Assembly (NCBI GenBank): GCA_020027215.1
Contig: JAHRAO010000010.1
Location: forward strand, 1 to 50,766
DNA length: 50,766 bases
DNA from: Gammaproteobacteria bacterium
Lineage (GTDB): Bacteria > Pseudomonadota > Gammaproteobacteria > JABABF01 > JAHRAO01
Direction of reading: 5' to 3'
Below are positions 1 to 7,234 of the stretch, piece by piece (within the stretch, counting starts at the first letter, position 1; each line of letters begins with the position of its first letter). A program made the translations under genes and the position numbers. The notes under the pieces were generated by a model. That model did not search any database. It saw only the letters and a list, made by a program, of their open reading frames with translations, and was not told where the DNA came from.

Positions 1-1
1 G

Positions 2-1285
2 CTTGACATCCGCAGTCGCCCTTGTCTTTTAATTGGGCGACATGGTAATGGTGCAACTAAATTAAAATGGTTGCAGCAGGCGGGGGCTCAAGTGACACAT
101 TGCGCAACCTACGATGGCGTCCACCAACTCCAGCAACAAGTGCTGGTTGTAGTTGCCGGTGGCGATGAAAAAATGCTCCGCCAAGTTGCGCATGATGCGC
201 ACGCACGCAATATTCCCATTAATGTTGTCGATCGCCCTGATTTGTCCACGGTTATTTTTCCAGCAATAGTAGATCGTGATCCCATTCTCATTGCGCTGAG
301 CAGTGCGGGCACAGCACCTTCATTGATGAGCGATCTACGGGGACAAATAGAATCACTTATTCCCGCAGATTACGGAGATCTCGCCATATTGCTCCACGAA
401 TATCGCTCCTCCATACAAAACATATTCCCCAACACACAAGCTCGCCGGCATTTTATGCAACAAGTATTAAACTCTTCGGTCAGCGAATACATGCTCGGCG
501 GTAACAAGAAAGCAGCGCGCCAACAATTGGAAACTTTATTAGCACATCCCGACACGTCTCCAATTGGGGAGGTTTATTTAGTCGGTGCAGGTCCTGGACA
601 CCCCGATCTTCTAACGTTACGGGCATTACGCCTGTTGCAACGCGCCGATATTATTTTCTACGATCGCTTAGCAAAACCCGTGCTCGATTGGGCTCGTCGC
701 GATGCGCACAAAATTCATGTCGGCAAAAAAGCAGGCACCCAACAAGTGCCGCAATCACAAATTAGCCAGTTATTAGTTCACCACGCCAAGAATGGCGAGC
801 GGGTTGTACGACTTAAAGGGGGTGACCCATTAATATTTGGGCGCGGCGGGGAGGAAATTGAAACACTTGCCACACATCACATTCCTTTCCAAATTGTGCC
901 CGGCATCACCGCAGCTAATGCTTGCGCGAGCTACGCCGGCATCCCACTAACGCATCGCGACTACGCGCAGTCGGTGCGCTTTTTAACTGGCCACAGTACC
1001 CATGGGCAAGTCCATTTGCCCTGGGAAACATTATTACGCGAAGATGAAACGCTGGTATTTTATATGCCGTTAAGCGGCTTAAAAATAATCTGTCAGCAGT
1101 TGATCACACATGGGCGCGACCCAGCCACGCCTGCGGCGCTCATCACTCACGGCACATTACCGGAACAGCAAACCATCATTGGAACGCTGAGCAATTTACC
1201 CACACGCGTTACAACAGTATCGCCACCGACACTATTGATTATCGGTAAAGTCGTGCACGTCCACCAATCGCTTCATTGGCGCTAG
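2..1285 (+). CDS. cysG: Siroheme synthase CysG (5' end cut by window edge)
   Basis: Multifunctional enzyme of siroheme synthesis: the N-terminal part oxidises precorrin-2 with NAD and inserts iron, and the C-terminal part methylates uroporphyrinogen III with SAM. The frame is open to base 2, so only about ten residues should be missing. The methyltransferase half is clear from about visible residue 190: LVGAGPG, VRLKGGDP.IFGRGGEE, VPGITAA and GIPLTHRDYA. In the N-terminal half NVVDRP and PAIVDRDP match the family, but the usual GGGxVA loop reads GRGHGNGA and the segment between the first strands and the 'VVVAGGD' strand is about 15 residues shorter than in E. coli CysG. The gene ends 50 bases before tRNA-Ile. 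An internal TTG at 71 could be taken as a start, but homology begins upstream of it. The identity is firm; activity of the dehydrogenase half is uncertain. Confidence 0.93.
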   Translation, partial: LDIRSRPCLLIGRHGNGATKLKWLQQAGAQVTHCATYDGVHQLQQQVLVVVAGGDEKMLRQVAHDAHARNIPINVVDRPDLSTVIFPAIVDRDPILIALSSAGTAPSLMSDLRGQIESLIPADYGDLAILLHEYRSSIQNIFPNTQARRHFMQQVLNSSVSEYMLGGNKKAARQQLETLLAHPDTSPIGEVYLVGAGPGHPDLLTLRALRLLQRADIIFYDRLAKPVLDWARRDAHKIHVGKKAGTQQVPQSQISQLLVHHAKNGERVVRLKGGDPLIFGRGGEEIETLATHHIPFQIVPGITAANACASYAGIPLTHRDYAQSVRFLTGHSTHGQVHLPWETLLREDETLVFYMPLSGLKIICQQLITHGRDPATPAALITHGTLPEQQTIIGTLSNLPTRVTTVSPPTLLIIGKVVHVHQSLHWR

Positions 1286-1306
1286 TCTCAGTTTTATAAC
1301 AACAGC

Positions 1307-1312
1307 TATGAT
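1307..1312 (+). promoter_or_regulatory. Possible -10 box for tRNA-Ile
   Basis: TATGAT (5 of 6 to consensus) lies 23 bases before the first base of the tRNA, a suitable distance for a short leader. No good -35 is seen 16-18 bases upstream, so this is only a candidate. Confidence 0.3.
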
Positions 1313-1335
1313 AAAATGCACAACAATGCAAGAAC

Positions 1336-1412
<77 letters not shown>

Positions 1413-1444
1413 ACTACAACAATCCAATATATGAGACCGTTGCA

Positions 1445-1681
1445 AACTGTGCCCGATTTTTTCTCATGCACAATCACCGGCAAAAGATAGCGATACTCGC
1501 CAGATTTCAACGCCGCTTGAGCTCGTTCCATCCACTCAATATCTTTTCCCACCAACCCACGCCCAGGTTCCGCTTATCTAATCCCTCCTGTAGCCGAATT
1601 GATCTCTGCCACCATGCCAAAAAAAACATTACCGATATCATCACGACCACTTCCGCCGAGCGACAAAAAACATCGCAATCT
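1445..1681 (-). pseudogene. Remnant of a Mu-like prophage I (protease/scaffold) gene
   Basis: In the minus frame with codons starting at 1558, the translation includes GKDIEWMERA, AALKSGEYRYLLPV and HEKKSGTV. This closely follows the signature of the Mu phage I protein family (an xVEWTxRA block, then GEYRYISPVF, then a K/D-x-G turn). An in-frame TAA lies at 1576-1574. The same frame stays open above that stop as far as about 1680 with a weaker resemblance (SATGGIR against the family's APAAGWI). The fragment runs into tRNA-Ile without a proper end and lacks the family's N-terminal half and C-terminus, so it is dead. In Mu this gene makes the capsid-maturation protease and scaffold. No other head gene is recognised nearby. 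Confidence 0.55.
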
Positions 1682-1821
1682 AACCAATTTTTTTCCTTAA
1701 ATTCGTGTTGATACCGTCAACTCTCCGTTGATTCCTGATAATCCCGCATTATTTCTGCACAACCATCTTTCGCATTATTCAACACGGCGCCCGCACTTCA
1801 TACAATCGCCTTTATACTCAA

Positions 1822-1851
1822 TTGACAAGGCGACTTCAAATCTGTGATAAA
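1822..1851 (+). promoter_or_regulatory. Promoter of the epimerase-like gene / rdgB pair
   Basis: A perfect -35 (TTGACA, 1822-1827) is followed after 18 bases by GATAAA (1846-1851, 4 of 6), with an extended-10 TGT in front. Transcription would begin about 30 bases before the GTG start at 1892. Confidence 0.55.
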
Positions 1852-1891
1852 AAATAAGGTTGGATAGTAAGGGGGTGGTAATATAATATCC

Positions 1892-2734
1892 GTGCATATT
1901 TTAATCATAGGTTACGGAGATTTAGGTAGTCGCCTAGCCCGTCTCTTATTAGCCGAAGGACACAGTGTGCACGGGTTAAAACGGCGCGCCCTCTCTACTG
2001 CCCCTCTACCTATTCACATATGCGATGTCACCGAATATCAGCAGCTCAAATCCATCATAGGGCGCACAAAATATGACTACATATTTTTCATGCCGACTCC
2101 GGATACGCGCACGCCAGACGCTTACCGACATATTTATCATCACGGTATGACAGCCCTCATTAATGCCTGTCGTCCCACGCCACCACAACTGATTATTATG
2201 GCTTCCAGCATTTCTGTATATCACCACAATAATAGCGAGTGGGTTGACGAGGAGAGCGAGGCACATACGACTTCGTTTAACGGGCAAGCGGTGCGTATGG
2301 GCGAAAAAATTCTCCAAGCGAGTGGGTTAAACCATTGCATTGTGCGTATTGCGGGGATTTATGGACCACAACGGCATCGCCTCATTGCGCGCGTGCGCAA
2401 CGGATATTACACCGCCAATGCCGATCAACGCTACACCAACCGCATACATATAGACGACTGTGCTGCGCTCATGGCACACTTAATCAATTTATCCACAAAT
2501 GGCACGGCATTAGAAAAAATATATCTCGCGTGCGATGACGCCCCAGTCACATTGGGCGAAGTAGAAAAGTGGTTAGCAGCACACATGAATGTCCATCTCA
2601 CAGCTCGGCAAGAAAGACACTCAGCGACCGCGGGCAGTAAAAAATGTCGCAATCAACGCATCAAAAAAACAGGATACCGCTTTATTTACCCCGATTACCG
2701 TGCAGGTTACTCCGCATTGTTAGAGCGTGAATGA
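1892..2734 (+). CDS. NAD-dependent epimerase/dehydratase family protein (YeeZ-like)
   Basis: A 280-residue atypical or extended SDR protein. The N-terminus carries a Rossmann fold with the glycine loop GYGDLGSRLA (residues 7-16). SSISVYHH supplies a serine and tyrosine in the SDR active-site region, RIAGIYGP follows, and IHIDDCAAL matches the family's 'HxxD' strand. The C-terminal KKTGYRFIYPDYRAGY resembles the conserved tail of YeeZ-type proteins. The substrate is unknown. The start is GTG; a purine-rich stretch GGGGGTGG lies about 13 bases upstream, a rather long spacing. The end overlaps the start of rdgB, so the two are probably co-translated. The family is firm; the function is not. Confidence 0.82.
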   Translation: MHILIIGYGDLGSRLARLLLAEGHSVHGLKRRALSTAPLPIHICDVTEYQQLKSIIGRTKYDYIFFMPTPDTRTPDAYRHIYHHGMTALINACRPTPPQLIIMASSISVYHHNNSEWVDEESEAHTTSFNGQAVRMGEKILQASGLNHCIVRIAGIYGPQRHRLIARVRNGYYTANADQRYTNRIHIDDCAALMAHLINLSTNGTALEKIYLACDDAPVTLGEVEKWLAAHMNVHLTARQERHSATAGSKKCRNQRIKKTGYRFIYPDYRAGYSALLERE

Positions 2735-3375
2735 TGGATAACGAAGCCATTTTAGGAGCCTGCGCCCAGCATGCGTTAATCAGCGCACGGCAATTAGGCA
2801 TTGCCAGCAATAATCGCGGGAAAATTGCCGAATTACAGCAATACTTCAATGCTTTAGACATTGAGGTCATCGCGCAACAAAAGTGGGGCATTCCGCCAGC
2901 AATTGAATCGGGGAGGAGTTTTGTTGAAAACGCGCTCATTAAAGCGCGCCATTTAGCAGTGACGAGTCAATGCCCAACTTTAGCGGATGATTCGGGGCTT
3001 ATCGTCGATAGCCTCAACGGGCACCCCGGCATTCGCTCCGCACGTTTTGCGGGGGAAGGAGCATCCGATGAAGACAATAACAAACATTTGCTCGCCGCAA
3101 TGGCACAATTTACAGGAGATAAAAGACGCGCACGCTTTCACTGTGCAATCGTATTATTGACTCATGAATACGACCCCACACCTCTCATTGCACAAGCCGA
3201 TTGGCAGGGAAGTATACTTCATTCTCCGCAAGGAGAAAATGGTTTTGGCTACGACTCAGTATTTTGGGTGCCGACCCATAAAAAGAGCGCCGCCCAATTA
3301 GATAGTGCAGAAAAGAACCACCTGAGCCACCGCGGGCAAGCGATGCAAATGCTCCTACGCCAACTCGGCATTTGA
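2731..3375 (+). CDS. rdgB: dITP/XTP pyrophosphatase (Ham1 family)
   Basis: Hydrolyses dITP, dXTP and ITP to monophosphates, keeping deaminated purines out of nucleic acids. Family blocks in order: ASNNRGKIAEL (substrate-binding SxNxxK), FVENALIKARH, LADDSGLIVD (catalytic Asp), GIRSARFAG, RARFHCAIV, GENGFGYDSVFWVP and LSHRGQA. The protein has 214 residues; E. coli RdgB has 197, and the extra is an N-terminal leader of about 20 residues before the first family strand. The start is one of two adjacent ATGs (2731 or 2734) overlapping the stop of the preceding gene. It converges on the YCII-like gene, with 61 bases between them. Confidence 0.95.
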   Translation: MMDNEAILGACAQHALISARQLGIASNNRGKIAELQQYFNALDIEVIAQQKWGIPPAIESGRSFVENALIKARHLAVTSQCPTLADDSGLIVDSLNGHPGIRSARFAGEGASDEDNNKHLLAAMAQFTGDKRRARFHCAIVLLTHEYDPTPLIAQADWQGSILHSPQGENGFGYDSVFWVPTHKKSAAQLDSAEKNHLSHRGQAMQMLLRQLGI

Positions 3376-3436
3376 TTTAGCGGCAGATATTTCCTCATTT
3401 ATGAGCTGATTGCGGTCGCCAATAGAAACCACGCGG

Positions 3437-3757
3437 TTACGCAGAGGGCATATCCTTAATTTCTGCCACTTCTAATCGCCCACCTATATCTAAAAATGGA
3501 CATTGTTGAGCAATAGCAACCGCGGCATCTATGTTCTCTGCCTTTATTACCGTATACCCTTTCAATGCGTCATTTTTATCGCATTCGGTGACACTATCAG
3601 TAGTGACCGACAGAGAAGCGCCGAGTGGGACCGCGGGATTGACCACCGCATCACCCAAATCGCTCAGCCATTTTTTATATTGTTCCATATGCGCCATACC
3701 TTCTTCGGGTGTTGAAGGCTCGCTACCGCCATAATACGCAATAATGTATTCTGTCAT
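3437..3757 (-). CDS. YCII-related domain protein
   Basis: A 106-residue protein with the layout of the YCII/DGPF family: an N-terminal strand EYIIAYYGG, then PEEGMAHMEQYKKWLSDLGDAVV, then GYTVIKAENIDAAVAIA with the 'CPFLDIGG' turn and a final strand LEVAEI. Members fold as ferredoxin-like dimers; most have no known function, and some are found beside ECF sigma factors. A strong Shine-Dalgarno (GAGGGAG) lies just upstream of the ATG. It is the last gene of the long minus directon, 63 bases after fabV. Its role is unknown. Confidence 0.8.
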   Translation of the reverse strand: MTEYIIAYYGGSEPSTPEEGMAHMEQYKKWLSDLGDAVVNPAVPLGASLSVTTDSVTECDKNDALKGYTVIKAENIDAAVAIAQQCPFLDIGGRLEVAEIKDMPSA

Positions 3758-3820
3758 GAGATACTCCCTCTTTTATTAATGTAATACTTGAAGATAATTG
3801 TCTCTCGCGATGAATATGAC

Positions 3821-5011
3821 CTATTCCATTAAATGTGGGATGGTAACCTGCACATCCACATCAGCATCGTAGTCGACACCATCCCATGCAAATCCAAACA
3901 ATTGCAAAAATTCGCGTTGATAGCTAGCAAAATCAGTCACTTCCATTACATTATGCGTAGTGACCTGTTGCCACTCTTTCTCTATAGCCCGTTGCACTTC
4001 TGGTGCCAGTTCATGCCCATCCATACGCCAACGACCTTCGTTATCCATGTCGGGTGGCGAAGAATTATAAACACAATCGCGAAATAAACCATCAATTTGC
4101 TCTATACATCCTTGATGAGTTCCTTGCTGCTTCATTACACGGAATAATAAAGATAAATAGAGTGGCATAATCGGAATTGCTGAACTCGCTTGGGTGACCA
4201 CTGCTTTGAGCACCGCAATACGCGCGTTTCCCCTCCCCGCTAATCGTTCACGCAATTTTACCGCGGTCTCATCTAAATCTTTCTTTGCCGCTCCTATAGT
4301 CGCATGTCCGTAAATAGGCCAAGTTACTTTATCGCCGATATAAGTGTAAGCAATGGTCTTAAAATTTGTAGCAATTAAACCAGCATCGTCTAATGCTTGT
4401 ACCCACATGTGCCAATCGTCACCACCCATCACTGCAATAGTATCGGCAATTTCTTCATCGCTTGCCGGGTCAATAGTCACTTCGCCAACTTCGCATTTAT
4501 CAGTGTCCAAGCTCCGTTCGGTTACGGCGTTGCCAATCGGCTTAATCACTGATTTATGGACTTTACCGGTAATCGGATGCTGCCGCCGCGGGGATGCCAA
4601 ACTATAAACCAGTAAATCTACCCTCCCCCAATCGCGCTGGATTTTTTCCAGTACTCGCCGCTTACTTTCATCGGCAAAAGCATCGCCATTGAAATTCTCG
4701 GCATAGAGATCGTGTGCGTGCGCCAGAGTGGTTGTCGCCGCAGAATTATACCACCCCGGCGTTGCGGTGCGCGCTTGATCACCCGGTCGTTCATAAAATA
4801 CGCCAAAAGTGGACGCACCGCTACCAAATGCAGCGGTCAAGCGGGATGATAATCCATAACCTGTAGAGGCGCCAATAATCAGAACACGTTGAGCGCCAGT
4901 GTATGGATTCTGTGCGCGTACCCGTTCCACTTGAGATTCTACATGGCGTGCACAGCCAATCGGATGGGCGGTGGTACACATAAAACCTCTTATTTTAGGA
5001 TGAATAATCAT
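3821..5011 (-). CDS. fabV: Enoyl-[ACP]/trans-2-enoyl-CoA reductase, FabV type (NADH)
   Basis: Catalyses the last step of each fatty-acid elongation cycle, reducing trans-2-enoyl thioesters with NADH. Its 396 residues match the family length. The N-terminus IIHPKIRGF.CTTAHPIGC is diagnostic, GASTGYG (residues 47-53) is the cofactor loop, and VYSLASP follows. The catalytic pair is the FabV-specific Tyr234-(X)8-Lys243 in the block YIGDKVTWPIY...GAAKKDL. VVTQASSAIP and the tail EFLQLFGF...DYDADVD are also conserved. FabV is the triclosan-insensitive enoyl reductase class. It lies 23 bases after hemH; being downstream of adk-hemH rather than beside other fab genes is unusual. No other enoyl reductase is in the window. 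Confidence 0.96.
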   Translation of the reverse strand: MIIHPKIRGFMCTTAHPIGCARHVESQVERVRAQNPYTGAQRVLIIGASTGYGLSSRLTAAFGSGASTFGVFYERPGDQARTATPGWYNSAATTTLAHAHDLYAENFNGDAFADESKRRVLEKIQRDWGRVDLLVYSLASPRRQHPITGKVHKSVIKPIGNAVTERSLDTDKCEVGEVTIDPASDEEIADTIAVMGGDDWHMWVQALDDAGLIATNFKTIAYTYIGDKVTWPIYGHATIGAAKKDLDETAVKLRERLAGRGNARIAVLKAVVTQASSAIPIMPLYLSLLFRVMKQQGTHQGCIEQIDGLFRDCVYNSSPPDMDNEGRWRMDGHELAPEVQRAIEKEWQQVTTHNVMEVTDFASYQREFLQLFGFAWDGVDYDADVDVQVTIPHLME

Positions 5012-5034
5012 GACATTTTATTTTATCATCAATC

Positions 5035-6006
5035 TTATGCACCTGTCGGCCTATTCGCAATGACCCATGAAGCCATCATCGCAATATGATCGGGGTGTGC
5101 GTTGAGTGCGGGGATATAACGGAACTCACTTCCGCCCGCATTGATGAATATTGTGCGTCCTTGCAAAGCAATTTCTTCTAAAGTCTCTAAACAATCAGCA
5201 GAGAAACCCGGACACACCACATCCACCGAGAAGTTTTGCTGCCCCCAATCGGTTAATACATCATTGGTATAGGGTTGTAACCATTTCGCCGGACCAAAGC
5301 GCGATTGAAAGCTCACCATCCATTGATCGGCAGGCAACTGTAGTTTTTGAGCTAATAATTCAGCGGTGCGCACACACTGGCCTTGATACGGGTCACCGCG
5401 GTCAATATTGCGTTGCGGAATACCATGAAAAGAAATCAGTAAGCGGTCGGCACGAGCATTATCGCACCAAAAGCGCTGAATGCTTTTGGTAAGGGCATCT
5501 ATATAAAGTGGATGTTGATGATAATTATTGACGACACGACAATCTTGTATAGTACGTTGGCGTAATACAATACGCGCCCATTGGTCGTAAACGGCACCCG
5601 TGGTTGTCGCTGAAAACTGCGGATATAAAGGAAGCACAGTTATATGCGATATATTATCGCGAGCGCACTCACTCAATACTGAGCGGAGGGAAGGCTCACC
5701 ATAAGTTAGCGCATACGATACGCGTATTTCATCGCCGCAATGGGCTTGCAGAGCATCTCGCTGTTGGCGTACAATGGACAATAAGGGCATACCGTCTTGC
5801 CATATTGCCTTATAGTTGCGACTTGTCTTATATGGGCGAAAAGGCAAAATTAAACCATACAAAATAGGCAACCACAGGATACGCGGGATTTCTACTACCC
5901 GCGCGTCACTTAAAAAAAGACGCAAAAACCGCCGAATATCGCGTGGGGTTGGGGATGCAGGCGAACCTAAATTGACTAAAACGAGCGCGCGTGTTGCGGT
6001 GCTCAC
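5035..6006 (-). CDS. hemH: Ferrochelatase
   Basis: Inserts Fe2+ into protoporphyrin IX, the last step of heme synthesis. The protein has 323 residues. The start region LVLVNLGSPASPTP, then YPQFSATTTG, SFHGIPQRN with the metal-binding His194, SFQSRFGPAKWLQPYT, and the CLETLEEI block with the acidic partner (about Glu274) are all in family order. The start is GTG at 6006-6004, overlapping the adk stop in GTGA, so translation is probably coupled to adk. With cysG in the window, the organism appears able to make both siroheme and heme from uroporphyrinogen III. Confidence 0.96.
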   Translation of the reverse strand: MSTATRALVLVNLGSPASPTPRDIRRFLRLFLSDARVVEIPRILWLPILYGLILPFRPYKTSRNYKAIWQDGMPLLSIVRQQRDALQAHCGDEIRVSYALTYGEPSLRSVLSECARDNISHITVLPLYPQFSATTTGAVYDQWARIVLRQRTIQDCRVVNNYHQHPLYIDALTKSIQRFWCDNARADRLLISFHGIPQRNIDRGDPYQGQCVRTAELLAQKLQLPADQWMVSFQSRFGPAKWLQPYTNDVLTDWGQQNFSVDVVCPGFSADCLETLEEIALQGRTIFINAGGSEFRYIPALNAHPDHIAMMASWVIANRPTGA

Positions 6007-6650
6007 TCGGTTACACAGCGAAGAATAGCCTCATGCACCTGCATAATATCCTGTCCCCCATCCACTTGATGATATTGAGGGCCATTTTGGTTGGATAAGT
6101 TGCGATAAAAATTCACCAAAACTGCCGTTTCTTTGTAGTAAGTTTGCAGACGGGCGGTCAAGGCATCGGGTTGATCATCGTCGCGAATAGCCAATTCCTC
6201 TCCAGTATCGTTATCGTATCCCACACGTTGTGGGGGAGCGGTGTCAATGTGATATATCCGCCCAGAAGGAATATGGACGCGCCTGCCACTTAAACGTTGG
6301 ATAATTTCTTCATCATCAATGACAATTTCAACGATCGTTGATACTGTAATTCCCCGACTAATAATTTCCTGCGCTTGATTGTGCGTGCGCGGAAAGCCAT
6401 CAAAAATAAATCCGCTTGCACAATCCGCTTTCTGCAGGCGCTGCCATACAATTTCCACAATCACCTCATCACTCACCAATTTACCCGAACGCATGACCGC
6501 CTTAACTTCTTGTCCTAAGGGATCATCGCTACAACTAATTTGGCGCAACAAATCACCCGTAGATATGTGTGGTAGCGCATAGTGTTTGGCGAGTAATTGC
6601 GCTTGCGTACCCTTCCCCGCTCCCGGAGGACCTAAAAGAATGATCTTCAT
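6003..6650 (-). CDS. adk: Adenylate kinase
   Basis: Converts ATP + AMP to 2 ADP. The 215 residues match the long bacterial form. The P-loop GPPGAGKGT is at residues 7-15, followed by the AMP-site STGDLLR, the GFIFDGFPRT block, and a full-length LID (GRRVHIPSGRIYHI...DDDQPDALTARL) with no zinc cysteines, as in E. coli. The start overlaps the skp stop (ATGA). The position directly behind skp is notable, because lpxD normally follows skp in this lineage. Confidence 0.97.
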   Translation of the reverse strand: MKIILLGPPGAGKGTQAQLLAKHYALPHISTGDLLRQISCSDDPLGQEVKAVMRSGKLVSDEVIVEIVWQRLQKADCASGFIFDGFPRTHNQAQEIISRGITVSTIVEIVIDDEEIIQRLSGRRVHIPSGRIYHIDTAPPQRVGYDNDTGEELAIRDDDQPDALTARLQTYYKETAVLVNFYRNLSNQNGPQYHQVDGGQDIMQVHEAILRCVTE

Positions 6651-7204
6651 TTAGCGAGTTTGGTATACTCTTTATTGAGTTCAATAGTGACTTTTGCCGT
6701 AATGTCGTAATAGTTATCGGCATAAAAAACGTATGGCAATTGTGCTAAATCACGCAAGAGCAGTCCGATTTCTTGCTCATCGATGATTTCTTGAATAATA
6801 TCTTCTAAAAGTGGCCCCATTTCATCGCGCAATCCTTCTAAAACTTCTAGCTGGAGCTGTTTTAATTTTTTTCCCTCGTGTTCAATATCTTCACGCAAGA
6901 TAGATATTTGTTTGACGATATCGCGTCGCTCATCTGAGCCGAGCACGTCCTCATCCTTACGCAGATTTTCGGACAATTTGCGCCCTTCTTTTTGTAAAGA
7001 TTCCACTTTTCTTTTTTGTCTTTTATATGAAGTGCGCGCGTTGAGTTTTTTGAGGCGCTCTTTCGCTTCGTCCGTAGAAAAAACTGCGCGTTCTAAATTG
7101 ATCACCGCAATTTTACCCGCAGTCTTTTTATTACTTTGCGCCAATGCCGGTAATACACTCACCGATAATAAAATGATCGCACAATAACTGATTAATTTAT
7201 TCAT
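6647..7204 (-). CDS. skp: Periplasmic chaperone, OmpH/Skp family
   Basis: A 185-residue secreted protein. Residues 1-22 form a signal peptide ending ALA-Q, then a short strand (KIAVINLERAVFST) typical of Skp/OmpH, a long charged helical stretch (about residues 50-130) forming the coiled-coil tentacles, and a C-terminal strand with YYDIT. Skp trimers hold unfolded outer-membrane proteins in the periplasm and hand them to BamA, whose gene is immediately upstream (30-base gap). The C-terminal half diverges from E. coli Skp, so the family assignment rests on layout plus context. Confidence 0.88.
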   Translation of the reverse strand: MNKLISYCAIILLSVSVLPALAQSNKKTAGKIAVINLERAVFSTDEAKERLKKLNARTSYKRQKRKVESLQKEGRKLSENLRKDEDVLGSDERRDIVKQISILREDIEHEGKKLKQLQLEVLEGLRDEMGPLLEDIIQEIIDEQEIGLLLRDLAQLPYVFYADNYYDITAKVTIELNKEYTKLAK

Positions 7205-7234
7205 AACTTACCTCTTATTTACCAATATTGTTCG

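Larger units (their letters stand above)
1413..1891. other. Gene-poor interval with phage debris
   Basis: About 480 bases between tRNA-Ile and the epimerase-like gene hold no intact gene. The minus strand carries a recognisable Mu-like phage fragment (separate entry). A second short minus-strand open stretch at 1717-1797 encodes a protein-like end (GAVLNNAKDGCAEIM...) with stops on both sides and no start. The last 70 bases hold a promoter for the downstream gene. A plus-strand frame at 1466-1711 runs antisense to the phage fragment and has no protein-like character. Confidence 0.6.

Noticed and set aside
1466-1711. 81-codon plus-strand frame after tRNA-Ile
   Set aside because: It is antisense to the phage-like fragment, has no ribosome-binding site and an unnatural composition.
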